Below, piece after piece: positions 1 through 5,703 of a stretch of DNA of 10,883 nucleotides (position 1 is the stretch's first letter; each line of letters starts with the position of its first letter). Source of the DNA: Gammaproteobacteria bacterium (GTDB lineage: Bacteria > Pseudomonadota > Gammaproteobacteria > Granulosicoccales > Granulosicoccaceae); the NCBI GenBank assembly GCA_003511825.1, contig DOIU01000061.1, positions 1,391 through 12,273 on the forward strand, in the 5' to 3' direction. The translations under genes and the position numbers were made by a program. Under the pieces are notes generated by a model. It had not been told where the DNA came from and ran no database searches. It saw only the letters and a list, made by a program, of their open reading frames with translations.

Positions 1-926
1 CCGGTGGCGATGATCGCGTCGGGACGGACCTCCATAGCGAGTTCGGGTTTGATTTCAGGCTCGGGGTTTGCCAGCGCCATTATAAAGGGCGACTCGGCCA
101 TGTGCACCAGGAACTCTGGCTTGAGCACGCGCGGTGCTGACAGACCCAGAAAGATATCGGCACCCGGAATAGCATCCTCGAGAGTACGGGCTGCAGTATC
201 TTGGGCGTAAACCGACTTGTACGGGTCCATCAAGGCTTCGCGGCCCTTGTAGACAACGCCTTCGATATCCACAACGGTGACGTTTTCTTTTTTCAGGCCC
301 ATGGAAACCAGGAGATTCAGGCAAGCCAATGCTGCAGCTCCGGCACCCGAACAGACGAGTTTGACATCCTCCAGCTTTTTGTTGGCGATCTTCAGCCCGT
401 TGCGAATCGCGGCCGCCACGCAGATGGCTGTGCCGTGCTGGTCGTCGTGGAACACGGGGATGTTCATCTTTTCACGGAGGCGTGTTTCGATTTCAAAGCA
501 TTCCGGGGCTTTGATATCCTCCAGGTTGATACCGCCAAAACTTGGCCCCATGAGCGAGACCGCATCGACAAAGCGGTCAACATCGGTGGTGTCCAGCTCC
601 AGATCAAAGACGTCGACGTTCGCAAACTTCTTAAACAGAACTGCCTTACCCTCCATCACGGGCTTGGAGGCGAGTGGGCCGATGGAGCCGAGGCCTAGGA
701 CTGCAGTGCCGTTGGTGATGACGGCGACAAGGTTGCTTCGGGCAGTGAGATGGCGTGCTTCGGCAGGGTTTTTGTCAATTTCGCGGCATGCAGCGGCAAC
801 ACCGGGCGAATACGCCAGTGCCAAGTCTCGCTGGTTAACCATGTTTTTAGTGGCGACGATTTCCAGTTTGCCGGGATTGGGGTAACGGTGATAACGAAGT
901 GCGGCTTCGTCGAGTTCATCGGCCAT
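1..926 (-). CDS. maeB: NADP-dependent malic enzyme, MaeB type (N-terminal 308 residues, partial at left edge)
   Basis: This enzyme decarboxylates malate to pyruvate and CO2 while reducing NAD(P)+, at the cytosolic branch point between the TCA cycle and gluconeogenesis. The reading frame is open from an ATG at 926-924 to the window edge. The visible protein carries the MaeB hallmarks: LALAYSPGVAAACREI (about residues 35-50), NGTAVLGLGSIGPLASKPVMEGKAV with the catalytic lysine region (about 72-96), the metal-site segment GGINLEDIKAPECFEIE, the FHDDQHGTAI motif, and a Rossmann motif VCSGAGAAALACLNLL. The start matches where E. coli MaeB begins. Family members of this type are about 750 residues long, with a C-terminal phosphotransacetylase-like domain. 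That half would lie outside the window, so the full hybrid architecture is inferred. The ribosome binding site is weak (GGAA, 5 nt before the ATG). The gene is divergent from the nitrilase-family gene. The family call is very secure; NADP rather than NAD preference is by family only. Confidence 0.95.
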   Translation of the reverse strand, partial: MADELDEAALRYHRYPNPGKLEIVATKNMVNQRDLALAYSPGVAAACREIDKNPAEARHLTARSNLVAVITNGTAVLGLGSIGPLASKPVMEGKAVLFKKFANVDVFDLELDTTDVDRFVDAVSLMGPSFGGINLEDIKAPECFEIETRLREKMNIPVFHDDQHGTAICVAAAIRNGLKIANKKLEDVKLVCSGAGAAALACLNLLVSMGLKKENVTVVDIEGVVYKGREALMDPYKSVYAQDTAARTLEDAIPGADIFLGLSAPRVLKPEFLVHMAESPFIMALANPEPEIKPELAMEVRPDAIIAT

Positions 927-989
927 TGTGTGTTCCGTATTGTTGTTGTGGGAGTAGGGTGTCTTGTATTAGTTATTCTTATGCTTAGT

Positions 990-1018
990 ATTGTATAAGA
1001 TATGCGCCTAAATGTTTA
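990..1018 (-). promoter_or_regulatory. Candidate sigma-70 promoter of maeB
   Basis: On the minus strand a TAAACA -35 (1018-1013) is followed after 17 nt by a TACAAT -10 (995-990). Each hexamer is a 4/6 or 5/6 match to consensus. The predicted 5' leader is roughly 55 nt. The -35 overlaps the palindrome at 1008-1019. This was read by eye only. Confidence 0.4.
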
Positions 1019-1019
1019 G
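1008..1019. repeat. 12-bp perfect palindrome in the maeB/nitrilase divergent region
   Basis: CTAAATGTTTAG is a perfect 12-bp palindrome. It lies 15 nt before the chosen start of the nitrilase-family gene and covers the proposed maeB -35 box. Its symmetry and position would suit a dimeric regulator acting on both divergent genes. A short AT-rich palindrome can also arise by chance, so its role is unproven. Confidence 0.3.
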
Positions 1020-1034
1020 CCGGTGAATGGAATG

Positions 1035-1859
1035 ATGTCTGACGTGAGAGTTGCCTGTATCCAAATCAATGCAGGCGCATCTGTGGATGATAACCTCCGC
1101 CGCGCTGATCTGCTCATTCGTGAGGCAGCAGCAGGCGGGGCAATTTTTATTTGTACACCCGAGTATTTTTCGGGCTTTGAGCGCGCGGGGGACAAGGCTT
1201 TGCCCGCTCATTTTCCTTGGGCATCGCATCCCGTGGTTGCGCATTTTAGTGCGTTGGCACAGGCACTCCAGTGCGAGTTACTGTTAGGTTCGGTGGGCGT
1301 AACAAGTCCTGACGGACGCATGCGCAACCGATCGGTATTGCTCGGGCGCGACGGCCAATGTCGCGCCTACTATGACAAACTGCATTTGTTTGATGTGGAT
1401 CTGGGCGGTGGCAATCTCATCCAAGAGTCTGCGACGATTGAGCCCGGTGAGCAAGCGGTTGTGGCTGAAGCAGATGCCATGCGCCTGGGGATGTCCGTGT
1501 GCTATGACTTGCGATTCCCTCGCTTGTATCGCCAGTTGGCGCAGGCCGGGGCGCAGGTGCTGACGGTGCCTGCGGCATTTACCCGCAGGACCGGTGAAGC
1601 GCATTGGCACATACTGCTGCGCTCCAGGGCCATTGAGAACAGCTGTTTTGTGCTCGCGGCTGCTCAGTGTGGCAAAGTCACCGGTGGCGGTGAAAACTAC
1701 GGCCATTCGTTGATCGTGAGTCCGTGGGGCGACATCCTGGCCGAGGCAGGCACCGAGGAGGGTGTGATCGTCGCCGATCTGGATCTTAGTCTGGTAGAGC
1801 GCTGCCGACAGCGCATTCCCGTGCTCGTCCATGAGCGCAGTTTCTCAGGGCCAGAGTAA
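1035..1859 (+). CDS. Nitrilase-superfamily amidase, Nit1/deaminated-glutathione-amidase type
   Basis: Cytosolic C-N hydrolase of 274 residues. The Glu-Lys-Cys catalytic triad is visible: Glu43 in FICTPEYFSGF, Lys115 in YYDKLHLFDVDL and Cys156 in GMSVCYDLRFPRLYRQLA. The pair 'DKLHLFDVD' and 'CYDLRFP' is characteristic of the Nit1 branch (YbeM/NitA-like). Characterised members hydrolyse deaminated glutathione, a side product of transaminases, to alpha-ketoglutarate and cysteinylglycine. The substrate here is inferred from the family. Start choice: GTG at 1023, ATG at 1032 and ATG at 1035 are all in frame. I prefer 1035 because GGTGA at 1022-1026 sits 8 nt before it and the protein then begins MSDVRVACIQIN, as family members do. 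The gene is complete and of normal family length. It is divergent from maeB and convergent with the thioesterase, so it is probably transcribed alone. Confidence 0.85.
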   Translation: MSDVRVACIQINAGASVDDNLRRADLLIREAAAGGAIFICTPEYFSGFERAGDKALPAHFPWASHPVVAHFSALAQALQCELLLGSVGVTSPDGRMRNRSVLLGRDGQCRAYYDKLHLFDVDLGGGNLIQESATIEPGEQAVVAEADAMRLGMSVCYDLRFPRLYRQLAQAGAQVLTVPAAFTRRTGEAHWHILLRSRAIENSCFVLAAAQCGKVTGGGENYGHSLIVSPWGDILAEAGTEEGVIVADLDLSLVERCRQRIPVLVHERSFSGPE

Positions 1860-1865
1860 ACTGGT

Positions 1866-2309
1866 CTAGGGAATCAGCTTTTCCAAGCACGCGCGAACGT
1901 TATCCGGAATACGCCGCGCCGATTCACTGGTCGCCTCCACAAACACGTCCACGAAGTAACCCGTCGCTGCGACCTCGTCCCGGCCTTTGACGAACAGGCC
2001 GACTTCATAGCGCACGCTGGAGTTGCCCAGCTTACCGATCCGCAAGCCTGCTTCAACAACGTCCGGAAACTTGAGTGGTGCATGGAAGCGGCACAGGTTT
2101 TCGGCAGTAAAGCACTGTACCCCGCCCGCTGCCAGGTCAAGTTCGTTGGCCACCGTTAAGTAGTGCATGATCACCATTTCCATCAACGTGTGGTACTTGG
2201 CATTGTTGACGTGTCCGTATTCATCATGATCCGCCCAGCGCGTGGGGATTTCCAGGAAGTGCGGGAAATTGTCGCGGGTTTCAGTCCGATCGAGAGGGAA
2301 GGTCTGCAT
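1866..2309 (-). CDS. Acyl-CoA thioesterase, 4-hydroxybenzoyl-CoA thioesterase/YbgC-like hot-dog fold
   Basis: A 147-residue single-domain hot-dog protein, the usual size for the 4HBT/YbgC family, which hydrolyses acyl-CoA thioesters in the cytosol. The diagnostic N-terminal segment TRWADHDEYGHVNNAKYHTLME is present at residues 23-44. Asp29 aligns with the catalytic aspartate, followed by the HVNN(A)xY motif of the central helix. A second family-typical stretch is AENLCRFHAPLKFPDVVEAGLRIGKLGNSSVRYEVGLF, which supplies the beta-sheet with the conserved 'lGnSSvryE'. The ATG at 2309-2307 is preceded by AGGAG with 10 nt spacing, a little long but convincing. The gene ends only 6 bp from the nitrilase gene on the other strand, so the two are tail to tail. 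The acyl substrate cannot be told from sequence; the variant tends toward short or medium chains or aromatic CoA in the family. Confidence 0.85.
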   Translation of the reverse strand: MQTFPLDRTETRDNFPHFLEIPTRWADHDEYGHVNNAKYHTLMEMVIMHYLTVANELDLAAGGVQCFTAENLCRFHAPLKFPDVVEAGLRIGKLGNSSVRYEVGLFVKGRDEVAATGYFVDVFVEATSESARRIPDNVRACLEKLIP

Positions 2310-2373
2310 AACTCATAGTCTCCTGAGGGGTTGCGGCGCATCGGCATCCAGCGTGCGTTGCGGCGAGGCGTCG

Positions 2374-2403
2374 ATTATAGGGGGCGCTCAACCGCATGCT
2401 CAA
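2374..2403 (-). promoter_or_regulatory. Candidate sigma-70 promoter of the thioesterase gene
   Basis: On the minus strand a perfect TATAAT (2379-2374) is preceded after 18 nt by TTGAGC (2403-2398), a 4/6 match to the -35. The predicted start of transcription gives a leader of about 60 nt that ends in the AGGAG site before the ATG at 2309. It is one of the cleaner promoter matches in the window. Confidence 0.5.
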
Positions 2404-2457
2404 GCGGCATTAGGGCGGGATATCAGCAGTCTGTTGCCGCGGTAGGCCGTTGTCCTG

Positions 2458-2478
2458 CCATCACGTCAACGGTGATGG
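2458..2478. repeat. 7-bp inverted repeat with 7-nt centre in the tetR upstream region
   Basis: CCATCAC (2458-2464) and GTGATGG (2472-2478) are perfect complements around GTCAACG. There is no run of T after it on either strand, so it does not look like an intrinsic terminator. It lies between the thioesterase promoter and the AT-rich tetR promoter and could be an operator or a small hairpin. The rest of 2404-2520 shows nothing I can name. Confidence 0.3.
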
Positions 2479-2522
2479 TCTGCCTGAAGATGGCTGCTGA
2501 GCCGATTTAATGTGAAAATACT

Positions 2523-2536
2523 ATTGTAAAAACAAT
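2523..2536. promoter_or_regulatory. Candidate TetR operator: 14-bp palindrome
   Basis: ATTGT-AAAA-ACAAT, 5-bp perfect arms around four A. It overlaps the proposed -35 (TTGTAA, 2524-2529) of the tetR-family gene that starts 43 bp downstream. TetR-family repressors usually bind short palindromes in their own promoters, so autoregulation of the operon is a reasonable inference. No binding data can be read from sequence. Confidence 0.4.
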
Positions 2537-2553
2537 TTTATTGGCGATATTAT
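2524..2553 (+). promoter_or_regulatory. Candidate promoter of the tetR-ABC1-flavoprotein operon
   Basis: TTGTAA (2524-2529) and TATTAT (2548-2553) with an 18-nt spacer, in the most AT-rich stretch of the window. The leader to the ATG at 2579 would be only about 20 nt. Other -10 registers (TATATA at 2551-2556) are possible because the region is a run of alternating T and A. Confidence 0.4.
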
Positions 2554-2578
2554 ATATAGCAATTATCGGTTGGAAACG

Positions 2579-3331
2579 ATGAAAGTCAGCGAAGCAGACA
2601 AGCAACAGACGCGGCTACGGTTGTTGGACGCCGCAGTCGATGTCATCAGCGAAAAAGGGTTTAAGTCAGCCTCCATGCGCGAGATTGCGCGCCGAGCAGA
2701 GGTGGGCGACGCAACGATTTATAACTATTTCCCGACCAAAGAAGCCTTGCTCTATGGCTACTGTGAGCATGTGCAACACGAGGTCATGCGAGCGCTGCAA
2801 GCGATACCGAATTTTCATGAGTATTCGCTGCAAGAACAATTGCATCAGCTGGTCGAAACGCAATTGCGGGTCTGGTTGCCGGCGCGGGAGTTCTTGCAGC
2901 ATGTCTTTGCGCTCACCTTTGCGGCGCCCGTTGCCAGCCATTCGCATTTAACGGCGACTCGCGAGGCCTTCATGGCGATGGTGGTCGACCTGTTGGATGC
3001 AGCGATCGAGGTGGGTGAAATTCCCCAGCAACCTTACCAAGAGTTGCTGCCACGGCTCTTCTGGGACTACATGAGTGCTATTTTGGCGTACTGGCTCAAG
3101 GACGAGTCAGACGCGTTTGCCAACACCACTCAAGTCGTTGACCGGAGCATGGATATCGTTGTCCCGCTCTTGCAAGGGGCACTGGTTGGCAAAACACTGG
3201 ATCTGCTGTCGTTCCTGTTTCGCACACATGTCCTGGCAAATCTCAATCGATTCGCAGATGTTCAAGACTTCTCGCACACGGGTGCGACCAAACGACGGTT
3301 TATGCACGGTGAAGAAGAAAACGATTCCTGA
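2579..3331 (+). CDS. TetR-family transcriptional regulator
   Basis: A 250-residue one-component regulator. The N-terminal DNA-binding domain is textbook TetR: RLRLLDAAVDVISEKGFKSASMREIARRAEVGDATIYNYFPTKEALL at residues 12-58, with the helix-turn-helix at about 32-51 and the 'TIYNYFPTKEAL' signature. Residues from about 60 onward are helical ligand-binding and dimerisation sequence that I cannot assign to a known ligand class. At 250 residues it is longer than the usual 190-220, with the extra at the C-terminus. The ATG at 2579 is preferred (GGAA just upstream); a TTG at 2570 is also in frame. Its 3' end overlaps the ABC1 kinase gene by 23 bp, so the two are almost certainly co-transcribed. 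A palindrome at 2523-2536 in its promoter suggests autoregulation. The likely target is its own operon. Confidence 0.9.
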   Translation: MKVSEADKQQTRLRLLDAAVDVISEKGFKSASMREIARRAEVGDATIYNYFPTKEALLYGYCEHVQHEVMRALQAIPNFHEYSLQEQLHQLVETQLRVWLPAREFLQHVFALTFAAPVASHSHLTATREAFMAMVVDLLDAAIEVGEIPQQPYQELLPRLFWDYMSAILAYWLKDESDAFANTTQVVDRSMDIVVPLLQGALVGKTLDLLSFLFRTHVLANLNRFADVQDFSHTGATKRRFMHGEEENDS

Positions 3332-4592
3332 ATCCACGTTTGCCCGCGCCGGCGTCGCCAGTGCAACGGCTTTGCGCATAGGGGCAAAACACCTGGAGTA
3401 CCGCGCCAAGCGCCCCTTTTTAAGTACGACGAAACAGCACGCAGAAAAAGCGCGCATAGAAGACGATAACGCCCGATTATTGTTTGATGCGCTAAGCCGG
3501 TTGCGAGGCACAGCGCTAAAACTGGCGCAGGCGCTGGGTATGGAAATGGACTTACTGCCCGAGTCTTACCGCGAGCAATTGGAAAACGCCTACCACCGCG
3601 TCCCGCCCTTGAATCGCGTGTTGGTGCGCAAGGTGTTTGAGGCGTCGTTTGGTCAAGAGCCGGAGCAGTTGTTTCGATACTTTGATGGCGACGCGTTTGC
3701 AGCGGCGAGTCTGGGGCAAGTGCACTTAGCCGCGCTGCCGGATAAGACCCGTGTTGCCGTCAAGGTGCAATACCCGGGCATTCACGTGACGCTCGATAGT
3801 GACATCAATCTCATGCGCAAGGTTGTCGTCCACCTGAAAAATGGAGCGATACTGCGTCAATCCCTGAATGAAGTGCATGCTCGCCTCATCGAAGAAGTGG
3901 ACTACTGCAAAGAGGCTGAGCATACGCAGTGGTTTCATGACCACCTCTGTGTGCCTGGGGTGTCAGTACCACGCGTGTTCAAAGCCTACAGCTCGTCACG
4001 GATTTTGACTACATCCTACTGCAATGGCAGTCACCTTGATGATTGGTTGGCGCAAAACCCCAGTCAAGCCATGCGCAATCGCGTCGGACAGTTATTGTAC
4101 GACGTATTTATGCGCTCGGCGCTGCAATTGCGACGACTGCATGCAGACCCCAATCCGGGGAACTACCTGTTTCGCGACGATGGCGGGGTTGCGTTGATTG
4201 ACTTTGGCTGCACCAAGTCCTTGTCGAATGAGTTTGTGGATGCTTTGCCGAGATTATTGCGCGCGTATCGCAACGATGATCGAGAGGCCTTGTTTGCCGC
4301 CTATCAGACCTTGGGCATGGAGTTTCCCGACCACGATTTGTACGATACGGTGCTGCGTCCGTTTGGACAATGGTTAGTGCGGCCTTTCGAGGAAGAGAGC
4401 TTCGATTTTGCCACCAATGCAGACTACACCCAAACAGCACGGATTGTCCTGCGAGATTTGTCCAATATGCCTGGGGTAAGCCGATTGGCTGAAGATTTTG
4501 TTTTTTTTGATCGCACGTTGTACGGCTTGTATAAAATTTTTGAGCGCCTAGGCGCCACCGTACGCATGCGTCATCACTGGGAGTGGACATGA
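3309..4592 (+). CDS. ABC1/AarF/UbiB (ADCK-like) atypical kinase family protein
   Basis: A 427-residue protein of the ABC1 (COG0661) atypical kinase family, whose best known members (UbiB, ADCK3/COQ8) bind ATP and support ubiquinone biosynthesis. Visible motifs: LRGTALKLAQALGMEMDLLPE (about 65-85), the position of the family's KxGQ motif but reading KLAQ (71-74); the Ala-rich loop AAASLGQVH (131-139); ATP-site Lys152 in VAVKVQYPGI; the EEVDY segment; HADPNPGNYLF with catalytic-loop His278, Asp280 and Asn285; and the metal-binding DFG at 298-300 in ALIDFGCTK. Start: GTG at 3309 gives VKKKTIPES and a normal family N-terminus. The frame is open upstream to 3075, but that stretch lies inside tetR and does not resemble the family. 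It lacks the C-terminal membrane helices typical of UbiB, so ubiquinone function is not assured. It overlaps tetR (23 bp) and the next gene (4 bp). Confidence 0.85.
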   Translation: MKKKTIPESTFARAGVASATALRIGAKHLEYRAKRPFLSTTKQHAEKARIEDDNARLLFDALSRLRGTALKLAQALGMEMDLLPESYREQLENAYHRVPPLNRVLVRKVFEASFGQEPEQLFRYFDGDAFAAASLGQVHLAALPDKTRVAVKVQYPGIHVTLDSDINLMRKVVVHLKNGAILRQSLNEVHARLIEEVDYCKEAEHTQWFHDHLCVPGVSVPRVFKAYSSSRILTTSYCNGSHLDDWLAQNPSQAMRNRVGQLLYDVFMRSALQLRRLHADPNPGNYLFRDDGGVALIDFGCTKSLSNEFVDALPRLLRAYRNDDREALFAAYQTLGMEFPDHDLYDTVLRPFGQWLVRPFEEESFDFATNADYTQTARIVLRDLSNMPGVSRLAEDFVFFDRTLYGLYKIFERLGATVRMRHHWEWT

Positions 4593-5140
4593 AAGCGCGT
4601 ATCAGGGATGCCTTATTGGCCGCGTACCGGAACAGAAAACGCAAGCAGAACAACAACTCGCCGGCGCATGCACTCAAAACCGTGCGCGCCTTGTTAAAAC
4701 AAGCCAACTATGGCTTTTACGTCAGCCAGGGCGACGACGGGTGGTGCTCAAGCCGCTACGTCCAGCCTATTGTTGAGTGGGACAAGGAGCAATTGCAGAT
4801 CTGGGTCGGGACCAGTGCGACATCGCGCAAAGTGGCAGAGACCGCACAGGACAACAAGGTGGTGATCGCCTTTGGCAATGACAAAGCGGGTGCGCATGTG
4901 GTCGTCTACGCCTCGGCAGCAGTGAGTACGGACATCGCGTTGTGTCAGCGGTATTGGCAGCCAGCCTGGAAGCTGTTTTTTCCGCAGGGGCCCGAGAGCG
5001 GTGAGATGGCGATGTTGGCGTTGACGCCTGAGCGCATTGAAGTGATTGATCTCAAGCACAATATTGCGCCTGATCCATTCTGTTTGAAATCTCTGGTGAT
5101 GACATGGGGCGACGGTTGCTGGCAGGTCTCCGCGGCCTGA
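4589..5140 (+). CDS. Pyridoxamine 5'-phosphate oxidase-like flavin-binding protein (general stress protein 26-like)
   Basis: A 183-residue protein with the split-barrel flavin-binding fold. The typical elements are in order: GFYVSQGDDGWCSSRYVQPIV (42-62), a beta-strand WDKEQLQIWVGTSATSRKVAE (64-84) with the 'GTxxxSRKV' signature, KVVIAFGNDKAGAHVVVYASA, then the 'W(Q)PAWKLFFPQGPES' segment and the C-terminal LTPERIEVIDL strand. This is the general-stress-protein/PNPOx-like branch, which lacks the full set of true PdxH residues, so FMN binding rather than PLP synthesis is the better guess. The first 25 residues are basic (RNRKRK) and outside the fold. The ATG at 4589 overlaps the kinase stop codon as ATGA and has GGGAG 5 nt upstream, which implies translational coupling. 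Substrate unknown. Confidence 0.8.
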   Translation: MKARIRDALLAAYRNRKRKQNNNSPAHALKTVRALLKQANYGFYVSQGDDGWCSSRYVQPIVEWDKEQLQIWVGTSATSRKVAETAQDNKVVIAFGNDKAGAHVVVYASAAVSTDIALCQRYWQPAWKLFFPQGPESGEMAMLALTPERIEVIDLKHNIAPDPFCLKSLVMTWGDGCWQVSAA

Positions 5141-5254
5141 TTTCCCTCACCGCCTTGATGAGTCGTTCGCCGTTACCGATGGTTCTAGCGCTGGCATTCG
5201 ATCATGACACTGCACTAGAATGGCGGCCGAACCACCTTGACCTCTGGACCCGCG

Positions 5255-5665
5255 ATGAAAACACACACGAGCACACATTATTCGGTCACTATGCCCAATG
5301 CCTGGGAAGCGGAATTTGATCAAGAAGATGAGTGCGATGTGCTGTATAAGCCGGACGGGCATGGCGAACTCTGCATCAGCAGCGTGGCGCACGAGGAGCA
5401 TTTAAGCTCGAATGATATCAAGTTCATCGCTGAAGAAGATCTGCACGCGGGTGCGCGCTTCCACGAAATTGATCTGGGTATGTTTCAGGGGTTTTGGTTT
5501 GACTACGAGGTCGACGGCGCCTACTGGTGCGAATGGTATCTCGCTTGTGGGCGTTTGATGTTGTTTGTCACTTACACCTGCCCTGTTGATCGGGAAGGGC
5601 AGGAGAACACGGATGTGGATATGATAATCAGCACGCTGAGCCCTGATGAAAAGTACAGGGCGTGA
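5255..5665 (+). CDS. Hypothetical protein, 136 residues, function unknown
   Basis: I do not recognise this protein with confidence. It is acidic (run of Asp/Glu at FDQEDECDVLY and FIAEEDLHAG) and aromatic-rich, with no signal peptide or membrane helix. The layout 'HYSVTMPNAWEAEF... GELCISSV... DLGMFQGFWFDYEVDG...LFVTYTCP' alternates short strands and turns, and faintly recalls Mog1/PsbP-like small beta proteins. That resemblance is a weak impression only. The ATG at 5255 is chosen over TTG at 5237; an internal ATG at 5291 would cut off conserved-looking residues. The ribosome binding site is poor. It starts 114 bp after the flavoprotein gene, with a TAGAAT -10-like box at 5216-5221, so it may have its own promoter. 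It is convergent with the lipoprotein gene, with 38 bp between their stop codons and no clear terminator. Confidence 0.6.
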   Translation: MKTHTSTHYSVTMPNAWEAEFDQEDECDVLYKPDGHGELCISSVAHEEHLSSNDIKFIAEEDLHAGARFHEIDLGMFQGFWFDYEVDGAYWCEWYLACGRLMLFVTYTCPVDREGQENTDVDMIISTLSPDEKYRA

Positions 5666-5703
5666 TACCCGTGTCAGCGATGTGTGAGATTTTGCGTAGG
5701 GTA

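Noticed and set aside
201..885. Two long plus-strand open frames (165 and 202 residues) within the malic enzyme region
   Set aside because: They are antisense to maeB, whose minus-strand frame is open over the whole stretch and matches the family from end to end. Their own translations are low-complexity and resemble nothing.
1284..1832. A 182-residue minus-strand open frame opposite the nitrilase gene
   Set aside because: It lies antisense to a gene with an intact catalytic triad; the translation has no recognisable domain.
3075..3308. N-terminal extension of the ABC1 kinase to an ATG at 3075
   Set aside because: This would be read inside the tetR coding region in another frame and gives sequence unlike the ABC1 family; the GTG at 3309 gives the usual N-terminus.
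4108..4707. A 199-residue minus-strand open frame opposite the ABC1 kinase and flavoprotein start
   Set aside because: It is antisense across two well supported, overlapping genes; the translation has no family features.
5666..5703. Bidirectional terminator between the two convergent genes
   Set aside because: ATACCC and GGGTAT flank the gap as an inverted repeat, but the loop is long and there is no adjacent T-run, so no terminator can be supported.
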